From positions 1 to 59,388 of the forward strand of contig NZ_MKKH01000017.1 of NCBI RefSeq assembly GCF_001942335.1: a DNA stretch of 59,388 bases, written 5' to 3'. The notes below the pieces were generated by a model that saw nothing but the letters and a program-made list of their open reading frames with translations, was not told the origin of the DNA and did no database searches. The translations under genes and the position numbers were made by a program. Positions 1 to 10,907 of the stretch are shown here, piece after piece (the first letter of the stretch is position 1; each line of letters starts with the position of its first letter). The stretch is from Cellulosimicrobium sp. CUA-896 (GTDB lineage Bacteria; Actinomycetota; Actinomycetes; Actinomycetales; Cellulomonadaceae).

Positions 1-66
1 CGCGAGGCCGGGCTCGACGGCGCAGGTCCTCACCGCCGCGCGCGCCCGCCCGCCCGCCCGGGGACG

Positions 67-1320
67 TCACTCCACCGGGTCCCGCGCGATCGGGCACGTC
101 ATGCAGTGCCCGCCCCCGCGTCCCCGGCCGAGCTCGGCGCCGACGATGGTGATCACCTCCACGCCCGCGCGGCGCAGCGCCGCGTTCGTCTGGGTGTTGC
201 GGTCGTAGGTGAAGACGACGCCGGGCTCGAGCGCGACGGCGTTGTTGCCGGAGTCCCACTGCTGGCGCTCGGACGCGTACACGTCGCCGGCGGTCTCCAC
301 GACCCGCAGCCGCGGGAGGCCCATCGCGCGCGCCACGACGTCGACGAACGGGGTGCCGCCCTCGTCGCTCACCGAGACGCCCGGGGCGCGGTCGGAGGGG
401 CGCAGCACGAACGGGTGGATGCCGTCGACGATGGTCGGGTGCACGGTCACGACGTCGCGGTCGGCGAACGTGAACACGGTGTCGAGGTGCATCGCGGCCC
501 GCAGCTGGGGCATCCCGGCCACCACCACCTGCTCGACGGCGCCGGCGTCGAAGAGCGCGCGCGCGAGCTGCGTGATGGCCTGCCGAGAGGTGCGCTCGCT
601 CATCCCGACGAGCAGCACGCCGTTGCCGACGGGCATGACGTCGCCGCCCTCGATCGTGGCCTGTCCCCAGTCCTGCTCCGGGTCGCCCCACCACACGCTC
701 GACTGCCGGTACTCGGGGTGGAAGGAGTAGATCGCCTTCATGAGCAGCGTCTCGTCCTTGCGAGCCGTCCAGTACAGCGGGTTGAGCGTGAGCCCGCCGT
801 AGACCCAGCACGTCGTGTCGCGGGTGTAGAGCGTGTTGGGGAGCGGCGGGAGCAGGTACTCGCGGGCGTCGGGCGTCTCGCGCGCGAGGGAGATGTAGTC
901 GGTGCGGTAGTCGTCCGGCAGGTCGGCCGTCCCGAGCCCACCGATGAGGACCTCGGCCAGCGCGCGGTCGGGCAGCGTGTCGAGGTAGGCGCGCGTCCCC
1001 TCGACCAGGCCCATGCCCACACGGTTCGCGACGACCTTGCGGTCGAGCAGCCAGTCCCGCGCGTCGGGGATCGCCATAGTCTGCGCGAGCAGGTCGTGCA
1101 GCTCGACGACCTCCACGCCGCGGTTGCGCAGCTTGTTGACGAAGTCGAGGTGGTCGCGCTGCGCGGCCTCGACCCACATGACGTCGTCGAACAGCAGGTC
1201 GTCGGAGTTCGTGGGCGTCAGCCGCTCGTGCGCGAGACCGGGCGAGCAGACCAGCACCTTGCGCAGCCGGCCCACCTCCGAGTGGACGCCGTGGCGGACG
1301 GGGGCGGCGGGGACGCTCAT
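67..1320 (-). CDS. arcA: Arginine deiminase
   Basis: Cytoplasmic enzyme hydrolysing L-arginine to citrulline and ammonia. The 417-residue length is normal for the family. The catalytic set is visible: E224 (IEGGDV), H278 with D280 (MHLDTVF) and the nucleophile C406 in HCMTCP close to the C-terminus. An AAAGG ribosome-binding site lies about 10 nt before the ATG. It is the last gene of the minus-strand cluster inside the window, 40 nt after an APC permease that probably supplies its substrate. Ornithine carbamoyltransferase and carbamate kinase genes are not in view, so an energy-yielding ADI pathway cannot be shown. Ammonia release for nitrogen supply fits the neighbours equally well. The reading frame is intact. 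Confidence 0.95.
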   Translation of the reverse strand: MSVPAAPVRHGVHSEVGRLRKVLVCSPGLAHERLTPTNSDDLLFDDVMWVEAAQRDHLDFVNKLRNRGVEVVELHDLLAQTMAIPDARDWLLDRKVVANRVGMGLVEGTRAYLDTLPDRALAEVLIGGLGTADLPDDYRTDYISLARETPDAREYLLPPLPNTLYTRDTTCWVYGGLTLNPLYWTARKDETLLMKAIYSFHPEYRQSSVWWGDPEQDWGQATIEGGDVMPVGNGVLLVGMSERTSRQAITQLARALFDAGAVEQVVVAGMPQLRAAMHLDTVFTFADRDVVTVHPTIVDGIHPFVLRPSDRAPGVSVSDEGGTPFVDVVARAMGLPRLRVVETAGDVYASERQQWDSGNNAVALEPGVVFTYDRNTQTNAALRRAGVEVITIVGAELGRGRGGGHCMTCPIARDPVE

Positions 1321-1360
1321 GCGGGGAGACCTTTCGTCGGCGGGAGGACGGTGTCGGACG

Positions 1361-2809
1361 TCAGAGGGAGATCCACCCGGCGCCGAGGCCGACGACGCCC
1401 GTGAGGGCGACGAGCACGACGGCGAGGAACGCCACGAGCTCGGCAGGCCGGAAGACCCTCCGGCCCTGCTCGCGTCGCGTCATGGCGAACAGGACGGTGA
1501 GCGGGGCGTAGACGATGAACGAGACGAGCAGCAGGTCGAGACCCGCGGCGAAGAGCAGGAAGGCGGTGTAGGCGGTGGCGAGCACCGCGACGACGAGGTC
1601 CCCGCGCAGCGTCGACGCCGAGGCGCCGTCGTACGTCTCGCGGGTCACCCGCAGCCGCACCGCGTACGCGGCGGCGAGCAGGTACGGGATCAGGCTCGTC
1701 ACGGCGGTGAGGTCCAGCGCGAAGTCGAACGCGTCCTCCGAGAAGTAGGTCACCACGAGGACCACCTGGGACAGCGCGGTGCTCAGCAGGAGCGCGTTCA
1801 CCGGTACGTCCCGGTCGGTCTGGCGCGCGAGGAACCGCGGCATGTCGCGGTCCTTCGCGGCGACGAACAGCACCTCCGCCGCCATGAGGGTCCACGCGAG
1901 GTAGGCGCCGAGCACCGAGACGACCAGGCCGACGGCCACGAACGTGCTGCCCCACTCGCCGACGGCAGCACCGAGCACCTCGGCCATCGACGGCTGGCGC
2001 AGCTCCGCGATCTCCGCCATCGGCAGGACGCCGTACGACACGATCGTCACGGAGGCGAAGATCGCGAGCACGCTCGAGAAGCCCAGGATCGTCGCGCGCC
2101 CGACGTCCTCGCGACGCCGGGCGTAGCGCGAGTACACGCTCGCGCCCTCGACGCCGAGGAACACGAAGACCGTGACGAGCATGGTGCCGCGCACCTGGTC
2201 GAACAGCGACCCCGTGTAGTCCGCGCCACGCAGGTTCTCGGCGAACACGGCCGGGTCGAAGACCAGCAGCGCCAGCAGGACGAACACGAGGATCGGCACG
2301 AGCTTCGCGACGGTGACGACCCGGTTGATCGCCGTCGCCTCCTTGATGCCGCGCCGCACCATGAGGAAGAACAGCCACAGACCGACCGACGAGAGCGCCA
2401 CCGCGAGCACCGTGTCGCCGGCGCCGAGGGCGGGGAACCAGGCGCCCAGCGTGGACATGATGAGCACCCAGTACGTCACGTTGCCCACGCAGGCGCTGGC
2501 CCAGTACCCCGCCGCGGAGAAGAACCCGGTGAAGTCGCCGAAGCCCGCCTTGGCGTAGGCGTAGACGCCGGCGTCCAGCTCGGGCTTGCGCACCGCGAGG
2601 CGCTGGAACACGAGGGCGAGCGTCAGCATGCCGGCGCCCGCCACGGCCCACGCGACGAGCGCCCCGAGGACCCCCGTCTCCTGCGCGAAGCGGCGCGGCA
2701 GGGAGAACACGCCGGCGCCGACCATCGAGCCCACGACCATCGACGTGAGCGTGAGGACCGAGACCTTCGTCGTGCTGCTCGTCGCGGTCGACGTGCCGTC
2801 CTGCGTCAT
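1361..2809 (-). CDS. APC-superfamily amino-acid permease, ArcD-like (arginine/ornithine type)
   Basis: Membrane protein of 482 residues with roughly a dozen hydrophobic segments. Near the N-terminus is the APC signature [18 protein letters not shown], typical of basic amino-acid/polyamine antiporters. The ATG at 2809 was chosen because MTQDG followed by a short Ser/Thr-rich tail leads straight into the first membrane segment; the open frame continues further upstream only because it overlaps the preceding gene's frame. Its place directly before arcA suggests arginine uptake or arginine/ornithine exchange. Substrate specificity cannot be read from the sequence. The frame is intact. Confidence 0.85.
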   Translation of the reverse strand: MTQDGTSTATSSTTKVSVLTLTSMVVGSMVGAGVFSLPRRFAQETGVLGALVAWAVAGAGMLTLALVFQRLAVRKPELDAGVYAYAKAGFGDFTGFFSAAGYWASACVGNVTYWVLIMSTLGAWFPALGAGDTVLAVALSSVGLWLFFLMVRRGIKEATAINRVVTVAKLVPILVFVLLALLVFDPAVFAENLRGADYTGSLFDQVRGTMLVTVFVFLGVEGASVYSRYARRREDVGRATILGFSSVLAIFASVTIVSYGVLPMAEIAELRQPSMAEVLGAAVGEWGSTFVAVGLVVSVLGAYLAWTLMAAEVLFVAAKDRDMPRFLARQTDRDVPVNALLLSTALSQVVLVVTYFSEDAFDFALDLTAVTSLIPYLLAAAYAVRLRVTRETYDGASASTLRGDLVVAVLATAYTAFLLFAAGLDLLLVSFIVYAPLTVLFAMTRREQGRRVFRPAELVAFLAVVLVALTGVVGLGAGWISL

Positions 2810-2954
2810 GCTCGTGCCCCCGTCCGCGCGGTCGGACCTGTGGCCGACGAGCGCCGGCCGAGCCATGCGACTTCTCGCGCGATGCTGCCAGGGGTGCCCC
2901 GGTGGCGCACGCGGACGCCGCCGCACCGACCCCGCGCGGGGAGCCGCGGCCCTG

Positions 2955-4953
2955 CTACGCCAGGGTCCGGCGCGCCGCGACGTCCGCGCCCGCGAGCAGG
3001 GGTGACGGCACGCCGGGGCTCGCGCCGATGGCGGAGCCGCGCTGCACGGCCTCGGCGGGGATGCCGAGCACGACGACGCGGTCGTCGACGGCGCCCGCGG
3101 CGTCGACGAGCGCGAAGCCGCCGGGCGTGACGTCGAGGCTCTCGGACGCCACGGTGCCGGCGGCCGCGGTGGGCAGCGGGTGGCGTCGCGCGCGGCCCGA
3201 GTCGAGCAGCGCGCGCAGGAGCGGGTCGTCCGTCGGCCCGACGGCGCCCCGCGACATCCGCGTCTCGACGAACGCCCGGCTCCGGACCGGTCCCCGCACC
3301 CGGCTGCGGGCCACGAAGCGTCGTCCTCGACGTCGACCCGCGTGTCCTCGCCCAGCAGCTCGACGACGCCCGCGCGCACGAGCGCAAGGAGCTGGGCCGT
3401 GCGGCGCGGCGGCGGCCCCGACGCCAGCGCGAGGCCGAGCGGCGTGAGGAAGCCCTCGCCGAATCCCTCGAGCGACGCGCCGTCCACGACCCCGGACCGC
3501 ACGAGCCGCGCGACCTCGCCGCGCAAGGTCTCCATCGCCTGGTTGACGCGCGCCCGCGGAGACGTGCTCGGCGAAGACACCGACTCCTGCTCCTCGCGCA
3601 CCCAGCGCTCCACCCACGCCGGCCACCCGTCCGCCCCCAGCGGCGGCGGCCGGTCGGCGCGGGGCGGGGATCGAGCGCGTCGGCCGGGTCGCGCACGAGG
3701 TCCGCCGCGACCCGGGCGGGGTCGTCGGCCGCGTCCAGGCGCGCGACGAGCTGGTCGACGTCGACCTCCTCCCGCAGCGACGACGGCCGGTGCTCGACGA
3801 GGGCCGTCAGGTGCGCGACGACGAGCTCGCGCGCGACGAGCGGCCAGACGTCGCGTGCGAGGTCGAGCACCGGGCGCCCGTCGGCTCGCCCGAGGAGGGC
3901 GTCGAAGCGGGCACGGGTCGCGAGCCGCGCCCGGTACGGGGCCGGCAGGCCGTCGGCCAGCGCACCCTTGCCGCGGTACGGCAGCCCACGGCGCGACCCG
4001 GCGAGCAGGTGCGGCTCGGCCCCGCCCGGCACGTACCGCAGCGCGTCGCCGGCGTGCGGGCCGTCGGCCCCGCCGTCGTCGCACGAGCGCCCGGCCGCGT
4101 CGAGAGGCGACCCCGTGCGGGCGTCGACGAAGCGCCCGCCGCGCCCGACCGTGAGCAGCGCGAGGACGTCGAAGAAGTTCGCGCCGAGCCCCGCGACGAG
4201 CACGTCCTCGCCGGCCGGGACGGCGTCCCAGTCGCGCTCGGCGGGCATGCCGGGCTCGACGTAGACGAGCCCGTGCGTGCGCGCGGCCGCGGCGAACCGC
4301 TCGGTCCGGGCCGAGCGCACGGCCTGGACCATGCCCTGGGCGAGCACGACGACGGGCGCCTCGAGCGTCGTCGCGCCGTCGCCCGTGGCGAGCACGACCT
4401 CGCGCCACCCCGGCCGGGGGGTGCGCAGGTCGACGGCCGTCCCGGGGACCGGCACCACCTCGATGCTCCCGCGACGCGCGGCCTCGTCGAGCTGGTCGAG
4501 GTAGTACGCGCCCTGCAGGCGTCGCGACGGGTAGGAGCCGGGGCCGGTCCGGCGAGCTTCGTCGACGACGACGGCGAGGGCCCCGCCGCCGCGGACGGTG
4601 CCCGTCTCCCCGGCGGCGGCCGTCGCCCGCGCCCAGTCGACCAGGTCGGGCCCCGTGACGACGGGACCGGCCATGGGCGTCGAGGCGTCGGCGTGCACCG
4701 TCGTGCGGGCCGCCCACGTGTTGTTCAGCAGGAGCGGCGACTGGTCCGTCCGCCAGGTCGCGCCGGCACCGACCTCCACGCGGTCGACGACGGCGACGCG
4801 CAGCACCGGCAGCGACGGGTCCGGGTCCGCACCCCAGGGGGCGTCCGGCCGGCGCCGGGCCGCGAGCCGGGCGACGACGGCGACCGCCCGCGGACCGCCG
4901 CCCACGACGATCGCGTCGAGTGCAGGCCGGTCCGCGCGTGGCGCTCCGGTCAT
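2955..4953 (-). CDS. FAD/NAD(P)-binding protein (FAD-NAD(P)-binding 9-like), two missing bases
   Basis: Large flavoprotein-like protein, about 666 residues when two missing bases are restored, near 3655 and near 3318. The N-terminus carries the dinucleotide motif AIVVGGGPRAVAVVARL, and the middle has a second Rossmann-type stretch (EDVLVAGLGANFFDVLALL). The C-terminal end FALVDAAGAV...DDRVVVLGIP fits the end of this family. The ATG at 4953 overlaps the hyuB stop as ATGA, so the two are translationally coupled. It probably oxidises or hydroxylates a pathway intermediate, but the reaction is unknown. The three frames are contiguous and collinear. A genuine pseudogene is possible but unlikely given the window-wide pattern of missing bases. 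Confidence 0.75.
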
Positions 4954-6994
4954 GCGGGCGGCGTCACACCGGGGCCCGCTGCCGCTGCGACCATCGGCTC
5001 CGGCGCGTCGAGCCCCGAGACGGCGTCGGCGAACGCCCGCGCCGCGGCGTCCAGCGCGGCGTCCGTGGCCGGCGTGCCCGGGAACCGGGCCGGGAGGCCG
5101 GCGAGGACGCCGCCGAGGATCTCCCGGCGGCGCGCCGCGCGCACGGTCGTGGGCAGCGTCCGCAGATGCCGGTCGAGGCGGTCGGCCAGCGCACCGGGGA
5201 AGACCCGCTCCCAGTGCTCGCGCTCCGGGCCGAGCGCGTGGGTCGGGGGCCCTTCCGTGCGGTCGGGCCCGGCCGTCCCCGCGCGCTCCGCCGTGGTCGC
5301 GGCCTCGTCGAGAGCGCCGTCGCGCACGACGACGCCGTAGGCCTCGAGCGCCTGCCCCGTGGAGACGAGCCCCGCCGCGACGTCGTCGAGCACCGCGTGC
5401 GGGTCGCGCCGGAGCGGGTCGCCGTACCCGCCCGCGCCGGAGGTGCGCAGCACGACGCGGTCGCCCGCGCGCAGCGGGTGCACGTCGACGACGGAGAGCC
5501 GTCGCTCGTTCGCGCGGCCCTCGTTGACGACGAGCTCCGTCAGCGCACCCGGCGCGCCGCCCGCGAATCCCCAGGGGCGAAAGCGCAGGCGCTCGAGGCC
5601 GCGCGCGAGCAGCGAGCCGTCGGTGAGCGCCTCGAACTCGAGCTCGAGGCCGCTCCCGCCGCGCCAGCGCCCGGCGCCGCCCGAGTCGGTGCGCAGGGCG
5701 TAGCGCAGCACGCGCACGGCGACGTTCGCCTCGACGGTCTCCACGGGGTTGTTCGACAGGTTGGAGATGCCCGAGTCGCGGCCGTCGGCGCCGTCCGCGC
5801 CGTGCCGGCGCCCGTGCCCCCGACCATCGGCTCGACGACGTCGACGCGCGACCCGTCCGCCGCCGCGAAGACGACCGGGACGACGAGCCCGCTCGACGCC
5901 GCGGGCAGCACCTCGGGCGCCGCCTGGACGAGCGCGCCGGAGACGACGTCGTTGACGCGCGACGTCGTCGCGTGCCGCACGCCCGTCGCGGCGGTACCCG
6001 TCGCGTTGAGCAGCGTGCCCGCGGGCGCGGTGAACCCGATGACGTCCATGAGCCCGCCGTTGAGCGGCACGGCCGGGTCGAGCGTGCCGACGATCGCGAA
6101 CAGGCGCGTGACGACCCACGAGTGCGCGCGACCGAACGTCACCATGTTCAGCGCGGCCTCGACCTGGGGGTCGGTGCCCGTGAGGTCGAGGTGCACCGTG
6201 CCGTCGTCCACCGTCGCCGTGACGACGACGCGCAGCGGGACGTCGCTCACGCCGTCGTTGTCGAGGAAGTCCTCGAAGCGGTAGGTGCCGTCGGCGAGCG
6301 TGCGCAGCGCGGTGCGCGCCCGGGCGGCGCTCTGCTCGCGGGCGAACCGGCCGACGTCAGCGAGCCCCGCCGGGCCGAGCGCGTCGGTGAGCTCGCCGAC
6401 GCGACGCCGCCCGGTGTCGAGCGCGGCGAGCATCGCGTGCAGGTCGCCGCGGTTCGCCTCGGGCGTGCGCGAGTTCGCCGCGAGGATGGCCTCGACCTCG
6501 GGCACGACCGTCCCGGCACGCACGTACCGCAGCGGCGGCACCCGGAGCCCCTCGGCGAAGACCGAGTCGTTGAGCACGCTCACGGACGACGGGACGCGCC
6601 CGCCGACGTCGGACACGTGCACGAACGCCCAGCCGTAGCCCACGAGCTCGTCGCCGTCGAAGTACGGCGCGATCGCGTGCACGTCGGGCAGGTGCGTCGA
6701 CAGCCCGCCGGACAGGTACGGGTCGTTCGTCAGCACGACGTCGCCCGGTGCGAGCGGGCCGTCCGCGGTCGCGGCCTCGATCGCCGGGGTGAGGTCGAGG
6801 CCGACGAAGCCGGAGACGCCGACGTCCTGCGGGTACGCGACGAACCGGCCCGACAGGTCCGCGACGGCGCACGCGAAGTCGGCGGCGTCGCGCACGTACA
6901 GGCTCCGGCTCGCCCGGCGCAGCGTCAGGCACATCTCCTCGACCGCGGCCTGCAGCCGCGTCTGGGCGACGTCCTTCTCGACCGTCGTCAGCAC
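4950..6994 (-). CDS. hyuB: Hydantoinase B / oxoprolinase-family subunit, one missing base
   Basis: B subunit of an ATP-dependent hydantoinase/5-oxoprolinase-type ring-opening enzyme, about 681 residues. Family features are the stretch DVVLTNDPYLSGGLSTHLPD near residue 105, SNLSNNPVE in the middle, and FRPWGFAGG then GAGGYGDPLRRD towards the C-terminus. A missing base near 5815 splits the gene just after VEPMVGGTGA; downstream the other frame continues with GADGADGRDSG and the family's C-terminal half. It starts 3 nt after hyuA and its stop overlaps the next start (ATGA). The pair could act on hydantoins, N-methylhydantoin, 5-oxoproline or a related lactam; the sequence does not decide which. 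Confidence 0.88.
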
Positions 6995-6997
6995 CGC

Positions 6998-9163
6998 TCA
7001 GCCCTCCGTCTCGGCGCGGTCCCGCACGAGGTGCAGGTTGCCGCCGTCGTCGCTCGTCGCCGTCCACCCCACGGGGACGAGCACGGTCGTGTCGGCCTTC
7101 TCGACGACGGCCGGCCCCGCGACCGACGCCTCGCCGCCGTGCGGGACGAGCGCGTGCACGGTCGCGGCGCGGGGCGTCCCGTCGTACCGGACGTCGCGCG
7201 CACCGGTCTTCACGAACGTGCCGCCGACGCTGCCCGGCCGGACGTCGCCGAGCCGCACGGTGACGCTCGCGCGCACGGTCTCGGCACGCACCGTGGCGGC
7301 GTGGTCCACGAACCCGTGCACGCGCTCGTGCTGCTCGGCGAAGCGGCGGAGCGTCGCGTCGACCGCGACCCGCGGCGGCTCCGACCCGGTGTCGCCGGTC
7401 GAGCGCTCCGCGAGGACCACCTCGAGCGTCGTGGGCTGACCCGCGTACCGCAGGTCGGCGCTCAGCGTCACCGTTCCGGTGGCGTCCACCTCCTGCGTGC
7501 GCAGCCAGCCGAGGACCTCCGCCTCGAGCTCGGCGCACACCGCGGTCAGGGCGTCGAGCGTGTCGTCGGCGAGGGTCGTGCGCACGGTGCGCGCGACGTC
7601 GCGGCGCACCGGCGCGATGGCCGCACCCAGCGCGCAGAACGTGCCGGCGGCCGCGGGCACGACGATGCGCCCGACCCCGACCTCGTCCGCGAGCAGGGCC
7701 GCGTGCGTGCCGCCGGCGCCGCCGAACGCGACGAACGTGTACTGCTCGGGCACCTCGCCGTGCGCGGCCAGCACGGTGCGCAGCCGCGCGGCCATGCCCG
7801 CCGACGCCACCCGGAACGCCGCGTCGGCGACGCCGTCGGCCTGGTGCGCGGCCCCACCGGCCCGGTCGGCCCCGTCGGGCCGGTCGGCCACCTCGGTGCG
7901 CGGCCCGTCGTGCTCCAGGTCGTCGGCGACGCGCGCGAGCGCCTGCGTCGCGAGGTCCGCGCGCAGCGGGAACGTCCCGCCGAGGAAGGTGTGCGGGTCG
8001 ATCACGCCCGCGTGGACGTAGGCGTCGGTGAGCGCGGGCTCGGTCCCGCCCGCGTCGTACGCGGCCGGGCCGGGCACGGCACCGACGCTCGCGGGGCCGA
8101 CGCGCAGCACGGGCCGCGCGCCCGACCGGTCGCCCCGCACGACGGAGCCGCCGCCGGCGCCGATCGCCGAGACCTCGACGACCGGCGTCATGAGCGGGTG
8201 CTGGCCGACCGTGGCCGTCGTGGTGAGGACCGGGCGGCCGCCCCGCAGCACCCCGATGTCGCTGCTGGTCCCGCCCATGTCGAGCGTGACCATGTCGGTG
8301 CCGGGCCACGCCGTCGCCGCGGCGGACACCCCGCCGGCGGGCCCGGACAGCACGGTCTGCACCGGGCGCCGCATCGCGGACCCGATCGACACGGAGCCGC
8401 CGTTCGACGTCGTGATGTACACGCGGGCGTCCACGCCCAGCCGTGCGAGGCGCTCGCGCAGGGCCGTGAAGTACGCGGTCATGAGCGGGGTGATCTGCGC
8501 GTCGAGCAGCGCGAGCGTCGTGCGCTCGTACTCGCCCGCCTCGGGCCAGACCGCGGCGGCGGACGTCACGGGCAGGTCCAGGGCCGCCTCGAGCCGCGCG
8601 GCGAGGCGCTGCTCGGCGTCGCGCGCGGCGTACCCGCCGACCAGGCTCACGGCGACGACCTCGGGCGCGACGGCCTCGAGGCGCGCGACGAGGCGGGCCA
8701 GCTCGGCGTCGGCCACCTCGGGTCCGACGGCGTCCCCGCCCGCGGTGAACCGGTGCTCCACCTCGAGCACGTGCTCGCGCGGGACGATCGGCCGGGCGGG
8801 CGTCGCGTGGAGGTCGAACGAGCGCGGCATGCGGGCGCGCGCGATCTGCAGCACGTCCCGGTGCCCGTGGCTCGTCACGAGCGCGGCCCGCGCGACGCGG
8901 CCCTGGAGGATCGCGTTGAGCCCGATCGTCGTGCCGTGGGAGACCGCGGCGACGTCCGCGACGTCGATCCCGCGCGCGAGGAGCTGCGCGAGCCCGGTCT
9001 CCACGCCCTCCGACGGGTCGTGCGGCGTGCTCGGCACCTTGTGCGTGATCGCGTCCGCGAGCGACCACGACGTGCCGTCGCCCGGGACGGCGACGAGGTC
9101 GGTGAACGTGCCGCCGACGTCGATGCCGATGCGCCAGCGATGGCGGGGAAGAGGGGATGCCAT
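6998..9163 (-). CDS. hyuA: Hydantoinase A / oxoprolinase-family subunit
   Basis: A subunit of an ATP-dependent hydantoinase/oxoprolinase, 721 residues and intact. The N-terminus has the actin-like ATPase phosphate motif IGIDVGGTFTDLV. The middle contains the second nucleotide-binding motif TLDMGGTSSDIGV and GAGGGSVV. Further on, FVAFGGAGGTHAA is typical of HyuA. The ATG at 9163 lies 3 nt after the upstream permease stop. With HyuB it should hydrolyse a cyclic imide or lactam at the cost of ATP in the cytoplasm. Association with an ABC importer and an amidase argues for catabolism of an imported compound rather than the glutathione cycle. Confidence 0.92.
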   Translation of the reverse strand: MASPLPRHRWRIGIDVGGTFTDLVAVPGDGTSWSLADAITHKVPSTPHDPSEGVETGLAQLLARGIDVADVAAVSHGTTIGLNAILQGRVARAALVTSHGHRDVLQIARARMPRSFDLHATPARPIVPREHVLEVEHRFTAGGDAVGPEVADAELARLVARLEAVAPEVVAVSLVGGYAARDAEQRLAARLEAALDLPVTSAAAVWPEAGEYERTTLALLDAQITPLMTAYFTALRERLARLGVDARVYITTSNGGSVSIGSAMRRPVQTVLSGPAGGVSAAATAWPGTDMVTLDMGGTSSDIGVLRGGRPVLTTTATVGQHPLMTPVVEVSAIGAGGGSVVRGDRSGARPVLRVGPASVGAVPGPAAYDAGGTEPALTDAYVHAGVIDPHTFLGGTFPLRADLATQALARVADDLEHDGPRTEVADRPDGADRAGGAAHQADGVADAAFRVASAGMAARLRTVLAAHGEVPEQYTFVAFGGAGGTHAALLADEVGVGRIVVPAAAGTFCALGAAIAPVRRDVARTVRTTLADDTLDALTAVCAELEAEVLGWLRTQEVDATGTVTLSADLRYAGQPTTLEVVLAERSTGDTGSEPPRVAVDATLRRFAEQHERVHGFVDHAATVRAETVRASVTVRLGDVRPGSVGGTFVKTGARDVRYDGTPRAATVHALVPHGGEASVAGPAVVEKADTTVLVPVGWTATSDDGGNLHLVRDRAETEG

Positions 9164-9166
9164 GGT

Positions 9167-9986
9167 CTACAGGAACCTCGAGATGCGGACGGTGCGGTCG
9201 AGCACGGCGATGGTCACGACGCTCACGAGGAGCAGCAGCGTGGAGACGGCTGCGACCGAGGGCTCGAGCTGGACCTGCACCGCCGAGTAGATGCCGACGG
9301 GGACGGTGGACTGCGCCGCGCGCGACGAGCACGGACACCGCGACCTCGCCGAGCGAGATGACGGCGGCGAGGAACGCGCCGGCGACGATCCCCGGGCGCA
9401 GGAGGGGCACGGTGATCGTGAGGAAGGTGCGCACGGGCGACGCGCCGAGCGAGCGCGCCGCGCGGGGCAGCTGCGGGTCCAGCGCGGCGGCGCTGACGGC
9501 CACGACGCGCACGCAGAACGGGAACGTCACGACGAGGTGCGCGAGCCACAGCCCCTCCGCGGAACCGACCATGCCGGTGCGCTGGAGCTGGTAGAGGAAC
9601 GCGAGGCCGACCATGACGCCGGGCACGGCCATGGGGGAGAGGAAGAGCAGCCCGAGCGCGCGGCGCCCGGGGAACGTGCCCGCCCCCACGGCGTACCCGC
9701 CGAGCGTGCCGAGCACGACGACGACCGGGACGACGAGGAGCGCGACGCGCAGCGAGTAGGCCAGCGAGTCGAGCCACTGCGGCGAGCCGAAGACCTCGGC
9801 GTACCAGCGCAGGGAGAACCCGGAGGGCGGGAACCGGAAGTTGTTGCCGTCGTTGAACGAGCTCACGGCGACGACGACGAGCGGCAGCAGCAGGAACGCG
9901 CACACGAGGACGAGGGGCACCAGCCCGAGGACCCGGCGCACCGGGCTGCGGCGACCCGCGGCGCGGGGGGTCCGACGGTCAGCCAC
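9167..9986 (-). CDS. ABC transporter permease, PotC-like, frameshifted near the end
   Basis: Inner-membrane permease, about 273 residues, with six expected membrane segments. The cytoplasmic EAA loop is visible as ARSLGASPVRTFLTITVPLL. The frame breaks near 9318, after VAVSVLVARG, and resumes with QSTVPVGIYSAVQVQL and a last hydrophobic helix ending at the TAG at 9167. The shift equals two missing bases (or one extra), within a GCGCGCGGCG stretch. The ATG at 9986 overlaps the preceding permease by 8 nt. It pairs with the next permease upstream to form the channel of a spermidine/putrescine or ferric-type importer; in this cluster a nitrogenous organic substrate is more likely. Confidence 0.82.
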
Positions 9987-10907
9987 GTCGCCCCCTCTCG
10001 GCCGCGCGGCCCAGGAGGCCGATGAGGGCGCACCCGACGAGGGTCACCGTGAGCAGCACGAAGCTCAGGGCGGCGGCGCGCGGCTGGTCGAACGCGACCA
10101 TCGCCTCCGTCTGGATGCGCAGCCCCGCGAGCGACTGGTTCGCGCCGCCCACGAGCATGGGTGTCACGTACACGCCCATGCTCAGCGAGAACACGATGAC
10201 GAGCGCCGCGACGACGCCGGGCGTCGCGAGCGGCAGGACGACGGAGCGGAACGTGCGCACGCCGGACGCGCCGAGGTCGGCCGACGCGCGCAGCAGGTTC
10301 GCGTCGATCGCGCCGAGCGACGCGGACAGCGCCAGCACGGCGAACGGCAGCAGCACGTGCACGACGGCGAGGAACACCGTCCACGGCGACCGCAGCAGCG
10401 GCAGGGACTCGTCGGTCAGACCGAGCGCCTGGAGCGCCACGTTGACCGGGCCCTCGCCCGCCATGACGACGCGCCAGCCGAACGAGCGCACGACCTCGCT
10501 CGTCAGCAGCGGCGACAGCGTGACGACGAACACCACGGCCTTGCCGACCGGCGACGTCGAGCGCGCGAGGTACCACGCGACCGGGAACCCGAGCACGAGG
10601 CACGTGAGGCTCACCCGGACCGCGAGCCACAGGCTCTCGACGACGGAACCCCACAGGTACGGCGTGGAGAACACCTCGCCGTACTGCGCCAGCGTGAGCC
10701 CCGGCAGCGGGTTGTTCATGGCGTCCGTGGGGCGCAGGCTCAGCACGAGGAGACCGGCGAGCGGCACGAGGAACGCCAGCACGACGAACGCGGTGGGCGC
10801 GATCGCCGCGACGTGACCGCGCAGCTCGCGCCGGCGTCGCGGCGCCCGCACGGCGCGCTCGCCGGTGCCTCCGCGGCCGGGTCGGCGGGGACGGGGGGCG
10901 TCGTCAC
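9979..10907 (-). CDS. ABC transporter permease, PotB-like, one missing base near the start
   Basis: Inner-membrane permease, about 309 residues, with an EAA loop reading SADLGASGVRTFRSVVLPLA. The GTG at 10907 overlaps the ATPase stop (GTGA), a typical coupled start. It is out of frame with the rest unless one base is restored in the six-C run at 10893-10898 (plus strand GGGGGG). With that repair the protein begins VTTP and runs through an Arg-rich tail to the first membrane helix (AIAPTAFVVLAFLVPLAGLL). No other convincing in-frame start exists. It is the partner of the adjacent PotC-like permease. Confidence 0.82.

Noticed and set aside
67..2809. Classical ADI fermentation operon
   Set aside because: Only the permease and arcA are present. 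No ornithine carbamoyltransferase or carbamate kinase is visible, and the genes form the tail of a catabolic cluster.
2930..2941. Palindrome CCCCGCGCGGGG between the flavoprotein and the APC permease
   Set aside because: Too short and too expected in DNA of this base composition to call a terminator or operator.
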